A stretch of 64,000 bases of DNA from Isoetes taiwanensis (Eukaryota > Streptophyta > Lycopodiopsida > Isoetales > Isoetaceae): positions 1,175,933 to 1,239,932 of the forward strand of contig JAJEKV010000052.1 of the NCBI GenBank assembly GCA_021234155.1. The letters run 5' to 3'. Made by a program: the position numbers and the translations under genes. Within the stretch, counting starts at the first letter, position 1. The number at the start of each line of letters is the position of its first letter. The notes under the pieces are model-generated. The model did not search any database and was not told where the DNA came from. It saw only the letters and a list, made by a program, of their open reading frames with translations. This document shows positions 32,894-43,885 of this stretch, one piece after another.

Positions 32894-35036
32894 AAGGATT
32901 GATGTTCAGCCCCTAAAATACAAAAATACAAAGAGGGCTTTTGTTGTGAGCCCTTGGATGTTGGACCATTGAAAAAAAAAAGCTAAATCAACGACTAAGA
33001 AATGGTGCACTCTAGATGTACGCATTAGTACATCCATTCGAATACGCCATGAAATCTTAGGAAAACCTTTGTCAAAAGCGTAAAAAAATACAAAGAAAAC
33101 CCCCTGTTATTATGCTACATATTCATTCAATAAAATAAAACAGAAAGGAGACAAAACAGAGTTCAAAATGTCTTACCATAGAAGAAGGCAATCAAACTCA
33201 CGATCTAGACTCCCTGCATTACATTTAAATGCATGTATTAGTTGGAATTTGGCAGAATGAGAAGTAAATAGAAAGGAGAGCTTAATGCTCTAAAAAATAT
33301 CCGAAGCACAGAAAGAAAAAATTAAAGCCTAGCAGAGAATTGATAACAACCTTATATGTGATGTAGTTTCTAATTATTCATAATTAAAAGTATTGCTCAA
33401 CAGAATGCATGCATCCTTTGTCTCGACATTCAACACACATGGCAAAACAACATAAAGCCTCATGGCGGATAGCTTATAAGTCGTGCATCATATGATGTCT
33501 TGACAATTCCATACACTAACATAAACTCGCACAAAATCGTAAAATATTAAGAGTACACATAACACATAAAATATTAGGGGTGTTATAGAGACCATGAACT
33601 TGCAAAAATACCGAAGATCTTTAGGTACCTAGATAGGGTATAACTTAAGGGCAAGCTTACCAAAAGATAGCTTCGCTGTCACTTGTAAAATGAAATGCTT
33701 CCAAGCTGACTTTCAAGTGTCTCGCCACTTCCTAGAGCAACCCATGCAAGAAAGGAAAATAGAGAATTGTTATGTGATTCAGTTCGAGATGCCGACAAAA
33801 TAACAATTAAACATATATTCTTTAGCACGATCTGCAAATCAATATCTACAAAGATGAGACAATCTAAGCAAAAGCCCTCTTCTCTTGCAAATAGGGAAAC
33901 ATTATGGATTCACTGGGGTACCACTATTAGTATTCCTAACTACGCTACTGCTGCATTTGCAAGCGCTATACCACATCTCTGAAGATAAAATCCCCTTATA
34001 AATTCAGAGCTATTTGAACTCTTCTACAAAACAATTCTGTCTCTGCAAAACAGATCAACGATAACATCAGAGATTATTCAAGAAAAAACATACCAAAAAA
34101 AAAAAAATGAGAGCATACTTACGCAAAATTCAGTAAGACCTTTGCAGAAAGTTAACATGTAGAAGCATGGCAGACGTGAAAGCTTGGGTTTAAACTTCGA
34201 TTCTTCAAACTCAATGCTTCAAATTAAGCTGTTTCATTTTGGCCGATCTTTGCTTTTATCTCTGCTAAAAATCTTTCAAAAGGAATTACAGACTGTAGTA
34301 AGAAAATGTATGCTTTATGGTTGGAAATTACCTCTTGTGACACTCATCTTTGACTAATAAAACAGGATTTTGAACTCTTCCATATAATCTGGTCGGACTC
34401 CTTTGTGGATCTGTGACTCTCAGATGTCCGAAGCTCCATCTCCGGCCAAGCCTACAAAGGTTGAAAATAAACACCTTCCGTTCCTCCTGCCAAAAAAAGC
34501 TAGATTTTACAAACCTGCAGCCAAAAGGCTATGCAAAGCCCCACTCCCTGCTAAAAAGGTAACGCATTGATTCTGCATGTCCTGTTTGCAAGGGAAGGCC
34601 AACGACCCCAAGCTGCTAGTGGACGTCCCGAAAGTTTAGGGTCAGATCTGAAAACTAAAAAGAAAATGATGAGAATAAGAAAATCAAACAGCTCACTCGG
34701 CCAGGCTCCAGTCTTCCCAATCATAGACTTCAAATGCTGCATGCAGATTGGTCTTTCGGCAAGAGATGGGCGAGCGGACTGGAAGTGGAGGCTGAAAGAG
34801 AGAAGGAAAAATTCAAATTTCGTACTCAAAATTCGTATTCAAGGCCACAGTCAGTCTCCGGCAAGGGGAGAGGGAACGCCGCATGCGGCGTTACATGCGG
34901 CGTTCCGGGCACATTCCCCAACGCCTTGCCTTTTTAAAAAAGAAGATAATTACCCAATGTTTCTTATAGAACTGAACTATTGTCTTGTATGTCTATACTT
35001 AAAGCAAATTAATAGATCAGCAGGAATTCATACCTT
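32894..35036. other. No gene recognised; one GC-rich palindrome
   Basis: Short frames only. Around 34870-34905 GGAACGCCGCATG and CATGCGGCGTTCC form an inverted repeat, with the decamer ATGCGGCGTT doubled. The stop codon of the reverse transcriptase (35039-35037) is followed by AAG|GTATGA, a donor-like site, so the 3' UTR may be spliced into this stretch. Confidence 0.5.
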
Positions 35037-37061
35037 TTAGTACTCCTTTAGCATTTGCAACATCGTGTTGACATCGTACTTTAAGCCAGGGAATTCGTTG
35101 GCTCCGATGTATTTGAACACCCTTCTTTTTATTCCCTTTATATCAAAGCCATTGCTCACAAAATTGTTTATCAGTTCCTGAATATCTCTTGCAGCATTTA
35201 TAGGGTCGCTGTTTACATACATGCATGGCATTATTTGTGACAGAATCACATTTCGGGCTTGATAGTATGGCCTACAGCTTGCTGCATGTACAAATTTCAT
35301 GGCCTCAAAGGGCAGATATTCCCTTTTATCATATTTAGTGGTTTGGAAGATGCCAAGCACTTTATCATATACTTGGATTGTCATATTCAAGAAGTTTGCC
35401 TTGCTGCCAGTCAAATATCCTTGAGCATTTTCAAAGTATTTCGTCTCCTCCTTGATTCCCAGAACATCTAAATCATATATTTGAAGTTCTTGCTTCCCAT
35501 TGTCCAGTTCCTTACTCAGAAACTGTTTTATATTAGGACAGTTAAGGGCTAGTAGATCATCCATGTACCTAAACACGTATCGAAACAATTTTATTTCCTC
35601 AAATCTGCCCTGTTTTGCTAGATTGACAATGAAGTTAAGCTCGAACCATGCCAGATATAGATTGCACCAGCTTGGTGAACATGAAAAACCCATCGGGATT
35701 CCGCATACTTGCTGCCATATCCCTTGTCCCAGACCTACAAAGCAATTATTAAGCAGCAAGTTATTGGTTTTTATGAACCTTTTCTGGCTCATCATTGTCC
35801 AACATTTTCCTTTTGGTGCTGATTTGAACCATTTAGCCACCAGAGTGTCAGTATTTACTCTTTTCAGCCATAACTCATATCTTTTGTTCTTTTTCTTCAT
35901 ATGACTCCAAGCTTCAACTATTATTTTTTCACTGATTCTGCAGATGCCATTTTCTCCCTGTAGAGGAATGCTTTCATAGCATTTAGTTATGTCAGCCACA
36001 AAAACTTCTTTCACCTTTGTTGGTACGTTTAGTGCGACATCATATACTGAATTTACCATCCAGTTTGAGTTTACTTTTCCTGGTAGAAAAGTATTGATCA
36101 TAGCACAATGGGCCATTGAAATTTCGGGCCATAATTCTAGGATAGAATTTAGAACTATTGTAATAGTTTGAGCTATTTCTGTATACACGGTTCCATGCGC
36201 ATTGGTGATCCATCTATACTCATTTTTATGGGCTTTAAATAATCCCAGCAGGTATGGTAATTTATCCTCTTCATAGTTACAACTTCCAATGCAATCAAAT
36301 ATTCCGTTTTGGATGTCTGTTATTAAATTCTCCTTTTCCACCCCTAGTGGTATAAAATCAGGACTGCTTAGTCTCATCAGGGCCATGTCCCTTATATGCC
36401 TTGGACAGATAAAGGCCGGGTTGTTAGATGCCTTATCTACCCCTGAGATATATAACTTTTTGGTTAACCATTCAAAATTATTGATGACATCTACATCATT
36501 GAATGGGAATTTTTTAATTTTTTCTTTTCTGCAGACCTCCTTTACTGCAGTACCAGCTTCCTCCAATACATCCATTATAACTTCTTCTATGTGTTCTTCA
36601 CATATATCTGGAAACTGGAATCTATGCAGTTCAAAAATAAGGCCACATGTTTTTCTTAGCTCATGTTTCAATTCCCTCCAAATTAGAACTCTATCAGGGA
36701 TATGACTAAGGCCCTTAGCAAAAAGATTGCGAAGTGCTCTATTTCGGATAATATTTAGGTTGGTAGTCCTAATATGTCCTATCTCCGGATCAATAAAACT
36801 CTTGAGATTTGGGTTGCTGCATGGACAGCAGACTTCAACATCCTGTGCGAAGATGTAGTAAGGCTTATAGGCTAGTTCCTTAATGCTTTCAATATACTTC
36901 CATGAAAACATGGTGCCTTCCATAATTTTCTCCCCAGTATCTCCTAGGATTTTTTTCATGCTTTTATGTACGATCTTTGGGATGCAGGTCTTATCCAGCA
37001 CTTTTGATGAAAAAAAACAGTGTACTATCTTTTTCTTGTTTTTGTCCCTGTTTTCACTCAT
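35037..37061 (-). CDS. Penelope/TERT-like reverse transcriptase, 674 residues
   Basis: This is an intact 674-codon frame. The N-terminal part has FIDPEIGHIRTTNLNIIRNR (89-108) and VDKASNNPAFICPRHI (208-223), a DK-type motif placed like the DKG motif of Penelope-like elements. The RT core follows: LPYLLGLFKAHKN (268-280), RWITNA (283-288), motif A FVADITKCYESIP (354-366; Asp357), motif B CGIPMGFSCSP (453-463), motif C FRYMDDLLALN (497-507; Asp501 and Asp502), then FLNMTI (557-562) and the thumb-side YDKREYLPF (577-585). All three catalytic aspartates are present. No GIY-YIG, RNase H or integrase domain is seen. The frame is open 14 codons upstream of the ATG, back to an acceptor (TGTACAG|GTA). 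I infer activity in RNA-templated DNA synthesis. Confidence 0.85.
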   Translation of the reverse strand: MSENRDKNKKKIVHCFFSSKVLDKTCIPKIVHKSMKKILGDTGEKIMEGTMFSWKYIESIKELAYKPYYIFAQDVEVCCPCSNPNLKSFIDPEIGHIRTTNLNIIRNRALRNLFAKGLSHIPDRVLIWRELKHELRKTCGLIFELHRFQFPDICEEHIEEVIMDVLEEAGTAVKEVCRKEKIKKFPFNDVDVINNFEWLTKKLYISGVDKASNNPAFICPRHIRDMALMRLSSPDFIPLGVEKENLITDIQNGIFDCIGSCNYEEDKLPYLLGLFKAHKNEYRWITNAHGTVYTEIAQTITIVLNSILELWPEISMAHCAMINTFLPGKVNSNWMVNSVYDVALNVPTKVKEVFVADITKCYESIPLQGENGICRISEKIIVEAWSHMKKKNKRYELWLKRVNTDTLVAKWFKSAPKGKCWTMMSQKRFIKTNNLLLNNCFVGLGQGIWQQVCGIPMGFSCSPSWCNLYLAWFELNFIVNLAKQGRFEEIKLFRYVFRYMDDLLALNCPNIKQFLSKELDNGKQELQIYDLDVLGIKEETKYFENAQGYLTGSKANFLNMTIQVYDKVLGIFQTTKYDKREYLPFEAMKFVHAASCRPYYQARNVILSQIMPCMYVNSDPINAARDIQELINNFVSNGFDIKGIKRRVFKYIGANEFPGLKYDVNTMLQMLKEY

Positions 37062-37103
37062 TCTTAGTCTTCCTTGGCAATCCCTATGAACTACCCTAGA
37101 TAC

Positions 37104-37396
37104 CTGTACATAATAAACATAGGGAAATTAGGGTCAATCCTTACATCCCTCCATCTAGAAGTTCAGCTCAGAGGTAATTTTCATTTGAATCTTTTATCCT
37201 TTTGGGTAGAATAGCATGGTATACTAGCATGCTCTCGCTTAATTCCAGGTACTTTCATTCCTTTAGAAAGTCCAGCTATTGAGTGGTGACTAGCACTCAA
37301 ATATTTTTACAGCACAACATCTTGTATTTTTTACAACAAATACTATGTACCATACAAGATGCAAACATAATTTAAATTCAATCAGATTTGTCATAC
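37104..37396 (-). other. Candidate intron between ORF1 and the RT
   Basis: The donor TAG|GTATGA directly follows the ORF1 stop at 37399-37397. The acceptor TTTATTATGTACAG|GTA, with a pyrimidine-rich lead and a CCTAAT branch-like site, ends at 37104. Removing these 293 bases places the RT frame in phase with ORF1, separated by the single TAG. This is a hand prediction; RNA reads would decide it. Confidence 0.45.
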
Positions 37397-38942
37397 CTAT
37401 TTATTATATGTGAGTTTGTGGACCACTTCATCCTCAGTAATGTCATGTGCTCCAAGTTCCTTTTTGGTGACTGATTTCTCCAAAGTACTGGGTGTGTTGA
37501 GCTGCTCCACAATAGAGTTATCAGCAATGCTCGATCTGCTCCCTCCTGGAGGTGCTGTAATACGTGGGGGAGTATAGCCTTCAATCATCCTCATGGAGAG
37601 TGCTTTGGATCTTCCTATTTTGGCCTTTTTGCCATAACTGCTACTAGATCCTGCTTCAATATCCTGCATAAAGCTTGCTGGTTTGATACTTTTTTCACAA
37701 ATAACAGCCATTTTGCAGTTTGGATAGTTAATCTTCAAATCAGACCATGGGTCAGCAGCCTGTAAAAATGTCATGTTAATTAGTGCATTCCTGACCTCCA
37801 GGTAGGACAGATATGCTATAATGCTATTCCTGAGCGTGGTCTTCAATAATTTCCTCATAGAAACCATCTGGGCTACCACAGACATGTCAGGGAAAACATA
37901 GTCCAGATTATTGAACATAAACCAAACAGCATGGTCCAGCCATGTCATGCTGTCTTTGCATGCGTTTCCTTTTGCCCTGGGTTCACAAGCACATTTGAAA
38001 TAGGGGCAAAAGGTTCTCCAGACTCGTTTTAGGTAAAAAGCATCCCTGGGAATTGTAGAATATGCCATATGTCCTTTTTGTCTCACATAAATGTGGTCAT
38101 CAATGTCGCAGGTTTTATCAAAAAACCTGTGATCAATATTCAATTTGAACTTTTCCTTGTATATTATCTTCTCCATTTTTATGGCAGCAGCCTTGGCCAT
38201 CCTTTCCTGATCCGGTGTGATGTTTCCTAACATGATCCAAGCTGCTCTATTAATTGGTGCAAGAGCTCCGAAGTTCTTGGTACGCCATATACCCTGATTA
38301 CAAAACATTGCGTGGCTTTCCACTAGCCTCTCTGGTATTATGGGAAAGATGTGACAATTGTGCAAGGTGAAGCTAAATTCCTTGTCTCCATCTTCCTTTG
38401 CCTTTGCAGCCTTGTTGCCCATGGTAATTTTATCTTGTTCAGATAACAGGGAATCACCAAAGGGATCATCCTCTACATCCTCATCGTCCTTTGTCACTAC
38501 ATTTTCACATACCACATTGCTCAAACAGGACCTTTTAATTTTGTTTGCCTTTTCCAGGGCTGGTACACCTGTAAAAAATTGCGTTTTAGCAGCATCTTCT
38601 TCGATAGTCCAGTTGTATATCTTGTTTGGTAATCCTTCATACACTTCCTCTAATATCTTACTGGTAGCATCCCAATCATCACATACTTTATTAAGTCTTG
38701 GTACTAGCTCCAGCCAGTCATTAAAGCCCAAATGTGAGATGGCTGATAGCTGCTCAGGTGTTCTCATTGCTTATTTTTCCAGCAATAACATGTGCACTTT
38801 TGGACCTTTAAGACATGTTAAGAGTGTTTGCACAGCATTACTAGGACATATAATATTGCTCAAACCATATCCCATCGGTCCGAGGTCTCTATTCCAAGTA
38901 GGAGGCACAAATTCAATCGCCTGTGTCTCCCCATCTTCCTGA
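37397..38942 (-). CDS. ORF1 exon 2 of the RT element, with one in-frame stop
   Basis: The exon opens at an acceptor (ATGTTTTCAG|GAAGAT) in phase 0, the phase in which exon 1 ends. It reads 57 codons to a TAA at 38773-38771, then two codons later continues in the same frame from an ATG at 38767 for 456 codons to a TAG at 37399. Visible features of the 456-residue part are a conserved-looking start (SAISHLGFNDWLELVPRLNK), an acidic stretch (93-101), a cysteine/histidine-poor but cysteine-dense patch, CPYFKCACEPRAKGNAC (254-270), and a Ser/Lys/Pro-rich tail. I recognise no known domain. The TAA could be an inactivating mutation, a true boundary between two proteins, or a recoding site. Confidence 0.6.
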
Positions 38943-40595
38943 AAACATGTGCTCATAGTTTTAGTATATATTCATGTCATTCGAACAGCTCAAATCCATA
39001 CCAATAGATATGATGTATCACTGGTAAGACCAATGAAATGAAATATCTAAAAAAAACCCAGACTTAACTAGTCAGGACAACAATCCTACTAGCCAATCAA
39101 ACTACTGCAGTCAATCCCTTAGTAGTTTAATCATTCTATACAGTGTCTTGAGCCAAGGACAAAGATAGTGCATCATATCCAGGTCTGTACAAGTTTCCTA
39201 ACTTTAGAAAGATATAATACTTTTGTCACATATAATACAATATTTTCTACAATTCATGCAAGGCATGTCTCTTCATACGTAGACTCCTTTACTTTTTCAT
39301 ATATTTTTTCCACTTTAGGTTTCACTTTATGCATGGAAGCACATGTCTTAACTCTTTACACCAAAATTATTTTCCATGCATGCAATACTTATTTTCCACA
39401 TGCCAGACTCATGCATGTAAAGTTATGCATGCAGACTTATCCTATAATATATTTTTGTTTACTCCCAATAGTGGTTTCGAAGTTATCTTTCTAGTATTGT
39501 CAAATTTCAGACATCCCCTTATTCATTAGTTACCATGCAAATGTATGTATGTTCATCTTTCATCAATTTCTATAAGTTCAGCTTTAACTTTTCCTGCTTA
39601 ACAGTTAAAAGCCACCACCATTACTTCATCGAATAGATTGATATTTTTTTGCACCTTATTTTTACCACTACCTTAGCTTTGGTGTTTCATGACGACAGTA
39701 TTTAGACGTATGGACTCAAGTCTGCTCCACAATGCTGAAACTTAGAACAAACACAGTAATATTTTACTTCATATTCAATTCTGCCAACAACATTGGTTTA
39801 GCTTTTTCCGCCAGCAAAGTCATTTTTTAAGCAAAATATGCTATAACCAGGAGCTTTACTATTTAAATATTAATTATCTGACTAGAATATCTGTTTGCTC
39901 CATGTTCTTACTATCAGTTACCTTTGATTTTAGATTGATCTCGTACACCATATGTGAGTTCTGAACTTTCCTTTTAATCATTTAAGATACAAAATCATTA
40001 AAATACCAGAGTTTTCGCTACAACTCCTTCTATTTTTCCGCATATCAACGCAGATACAAAATTGCCTATTTATCATACTTGAAATTCTTGTGTAGTCCAT
40101 ATACTCGATTCAAATCATCCTTTTGAGCGAACTCCTCATAACAGCAAAAAAGAAAGCACAATAGCAGAAAAAATTCCACGTACCTGCAGCCAATCATGTA
40201 AACGTTAGCAATAGGCTTGGTAACGATACAAGGGTTAAAAGGTACATTGGGAATTTCTTGGCTCTTCGCCCTTCACCCATTGTACCTCTTTTATGCCCTT
40301 GATTCGTTCAAGCTCAGATAAAATGAAAACAAATATTGGACAAACTTATAATAAAGATAAGAGTAACTAATTCTGAAAACCTGTTATTTATTTACCATAG
40401 CTGCAGTACAACAACATAAAAGACCAATGCATCACATTTATATTAAGGCCTGCCATCTTTATGTTAACATTTGGATCTTCTCCTTTCAATTAATGTTACG
40501 CCTTCTACTTTCTTAGCCTAGCCTTAGTCAGCTATTTCACACTGTCTTGAAATCATAATAATGTAAGGGATAAAACCAGGCTTACTTAGACATCT
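38943..40595. other. Part of the element's first intron (left of the insertion)
   Basis: From 39052 this matches 24487-26074 of copy 1, with a few substitutions and one 30-base gap. The plus-strand frame at 39168-39494 is preserved only because the copies are young. No exon is asserted apart from the uncertain stretch near 40176-40305. Confidence 0.6.
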
Positions 40596-40699
40596 CACAA
40601 GGCGCCCAAAAATGAATTGCTATATAAAAGTAATATCATATAATCTAAAAACCATGATAGACATGGTTTTTTATACAACATTATATTTCATAGCAAAAA

Positions 40700-40895
40700 A
40701 CCACATGCTATAGTGGTTTGTCAAAATGAATAGTGGTTTACAACATGGTTATTTAGTTCAGTTACTTATAAGATAGTGGTTTGCTAAAACTAGCTGTAGT
40801 TTATGGGACCATTTCAATTCAAACTAAAATTAGTAGTGGTTTATTAAGACTACTAACATTTTCTTAAGACACTAAATGAATAATGTAATGGTTTG
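40700..40895. repeat. Left subterminal TAGTGGTTT repeats
   Basis: Exact TAGTGGTTT occurs at 40711, 40731, 40774 and 40834, with variants near 40795 and 40884. CACTA elements carry such short subterminal motifs as binding sites for their TNPA-type protein; that role is inferred here. Confidence 0.7.
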
Positions 40896-40899
40896 AAGA

Positions 40900-43035
40900 C
40901 TAATTCATTGTGTTCAAGAAACTTGCAATTACAAATGATATACCTAAGCATTATTATAGTTTATTTCATGGTGTATCAACAATCATCTAACTCGATAGTT
41001 GATCGAGTCCAACCAAGACCAAAACCATGCCTCATTGTATATATATAAGTAGGACGTTCTTGAATAAATTTTGGCCAAATTTTGTCAAGATGGGGGAATG
41101 ACACTTTTTTTTTCTTGTTCGATGCTTGGGAGGTGCCCTACATGTATCGTAGGGTCCAGTTGGGACATTTTGCCTCAGTATTCTATTTTGGTTCCAGACA
41201 TTGTGCTATATGTGTGTAATCAAAACATATACTGTATGATCATTTTAATCAGTTTACTAAAGAATATCGCCATGTAATTAAGTCAATCATTTTATTTGAG
41301 AATAAATGGATCCTTTGAAATTTATCAAAGGTCCTTTATCTGACTAGGGTAAATTTGACGAACAATACCTTCTTATCACTAAGTTAACATTGATTGAAGC
41401 AATAAGAGTTCATAGACCAATCTTGGAGTTTTTGGACTTGCTCAAACCAGGGTCCTTGAATAGTGGATTCAGCAGTCGGATAGGGGAACTGAGCTCCAGG
41501 AGAGTGGGCATTAGCGTACATCGCTCCTAGGGAGCCCTGCGCTTTGGGATCCATCTCCTAGGGTGTGGCCTCTCACCAGTGGCGAGGAAGTCGCAAAAAG
41601 TCTTGGCCTTATTTGAGTTGGGGCTTCTTAACTGAGCTCGACTTCTTAATAATAGGCGGCCCAGATGGGGTTAGGTGTTTTAACATCCTTGCCTACCTCA
41701 GACGACCAGGATCATGCACCATGTCATCACGTAGAGGAAAGGTCTTGACTATAGAAGATCGTTCTTTAAAAGCCCCCAGAAGCAGCTTGCCCCAAAAGTC
41801 CACCTCGAAGGCTGGCGAAGGACAAACAACTCCCCCACTCTAGAACTATGAATGCGCTCTACCAATGGACTCAGAATATTGACATTACTCTGTGGACCAA
41901 GTTTCATGGGTAGAAGACCACCCCTTCTTCAAGACAGAGAAAGCTTCTTAGACTACCTCTTTGTTTTTAGTTTTTTTTCATCTATTGCATGGACAAGTTA
42001 GAAGGACCATCAAGAGGACTATTGCTGGAAATAAAATGGGTTGTAATCTTAAGAAAATCTGTTCCTTTATGGACATAAAATCCAATTTAACAAAGGATCT
42101 GGATCTGCTGCACACACACATTGCAAAAACCAAGCAAATAATTTCATCTGTTGGCATCCTAAATAATCTAGAACATCACCATGCCCTTCAAATGAACAAC
42201 AAATCAGACACTCCTTGACCATCACAAACCTGCCAAAGACAATGAGTAGGTGGAAGGAAGCTTGATAAACCAGAAATGTGGCGCTCTATTTGTCACCCCA
42301 CACTCCCCAAGGATTGTGCCCTAGGGGCAACCCAAAAAATAGGCGTTATATAATTGTATCACATCCAACTGTCGAGATGAGCGGCTCAGATTGTGATCCA
42401 AGTCCTAAAATCCTATTGGCTTTAAATTAGGCCCAGATTTGATCCCTGCCCTCCATTTTTTTTGCCGCTTCTATCTCCCGCCCTTTTCGTGCACCGCAAA
42501 AAATGCCCACCTCCTTTTCGATTGAGCAGAACTGTAAAGCAGAGGGTGCGCTTCTTTTCTTCCAGATCTAGTCAGTTGGAGATGAAGGTGAGATGAAGGT
42601 GAGATGGAGATGTCTCTAATAATTCCCTGCTTCCGGTTCTTTGAGCCAGAGCCATTCCAGCCCAGCTATGGCGATGGAAGCTCGGTTATGGTTAATCCGG
42701 CAGGGGTGGAGCTTCAGAAGGACCAACACTCTGTTGCAGAGCTTCTCCAACACTATGTTGATGTTGAAGTTCTGAAGAAGAAGAGGCTCTGTCCAATGTG
42801 CCGGAAATATGCACAAAGAAGGGCCATTCAGCTTGATCTCGAGGGTTCAAATCGTGTAGGACATTCATCTTCTGCCATCGAAAAATGGTGGATCTTACCT
42901 CTTTTTTTCTTCGCAGGAATGCATCACCGGCCCCATTCCTTCTTTTGCTTAAATATTTGAGCCGAGCCGATTTTCTGGAGCCCTGTTTCCTGGAGCCGAT
43001 TCATGGACAGTGCATTGAAGATTGCATAGTAGCAG
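40900..43035. other. CACTA interior, no recognised gene
   Basis: The longest frame (42604-42960, plus strand) contains a Cys pair in RLCPMCRKYAQRR and may be an exon relic, but I cannot name it. The rest is short frames. Confidence 0.4.
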
Positions 43036-43204
43036 GTGGAGCAAGATTTTCAATTGCCTTCTGTTACAGACCGATGTAGTCCACGAAATCGATGGTAGAA
43101 CTTCCATCACGTTGCTCTGCCCTCCCAATGCAGTGCTAGATCCAGTTATCAAGAGCCTGGGCGACAATAAACCCCTGCTTCTAATAGCACATATCCTCCG
43201 CTAA
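43036..43204 (+). pseudogene. Possible fasciclin-domain (FAS1) fragment
   Basis: The plus-strand frame reads FNCLLLQTDVVHEIDG, then SITLLCPPNAVLDPVIKSLG, then PLLLIAHIL before a stop. The order F-x-LL-x(4)-VV...ITLLCPPN...LLL-x2-HIL resembles the FAS1 domain of fasciclin-like arabinogalactan proteins (cell-surface glycoproteins). No signal peptide or AGP region is attached. It is likely a captured exon inside the transposon. The match is short and by eye. Confidence 0.35.
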
Positions 43205-43885
43205 CACGCAGCCTGCAATACCTTGATATTCCGCATCTAAATTTTCTTCATGGCATTGCTTCTTTGACCTCGATTCGGAGTTTGGATTTGGCCTGGATCC
43301 CTGCCCTTGCCATCAAATTGAAGGCTTTCCTGCGCAAACTGGCAAACAGCTGAACAGAATCCTTTGTGCCGTCGTTTCTAGATAGTCTTCAATATCATTT
43401 CTTATTTTATATTACAATCATTCAGTTCTTTCATGATATTAAGCCTCTGGTTCTGCTGGGCTCTGGAGCAATAACCATAGCCTATTTTTTTCAACCCCCT
43501 TTTTCCCTTCTTAGCAACCGTGATCAGGGGCTGAGCTGCAGCTTGAAAAAAATCCCCTGTTCTTTGAGGAATGTTCTAGGTTTAGCTTGAAGAAAATCCT
43601 CCACTTTGATGAATGTTCTAGGTTCCATCTATGGTACAATGACGGAAAAGAGACAAGGACCTTTGTACTTTCCATATTTTTCTTTTGCTTCCTTTAAACA
43701 CCATTTCATTTACAGGTTTATTTATGTTTATGCCTCAAGTTTCAATCAGAATAGAATGCTTGCAATGGCAGTTCTGCTTGCTGCCAAGCTGCCCTGCTAC
43801 TTTTGAAGATAAGTACATAGATGTTGTAAGCCTCGTCTGTTTTCTCATCAATCAAAACAGATGTAGGAATAAATTTTAAGTATTA

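Noticed and set aside
35259-36705. Several plus-strand frames of 60-138 codons
   Set aside because: These are antisense shadows of the reverse transcriptase frame.
35037-37061. GIY-YIG endonuclease expected for a canonical Penelope element
   Set aside because: I searched the tail of the RT frame and the flanking 2 kb by eye and found no GIY...YIG pair.
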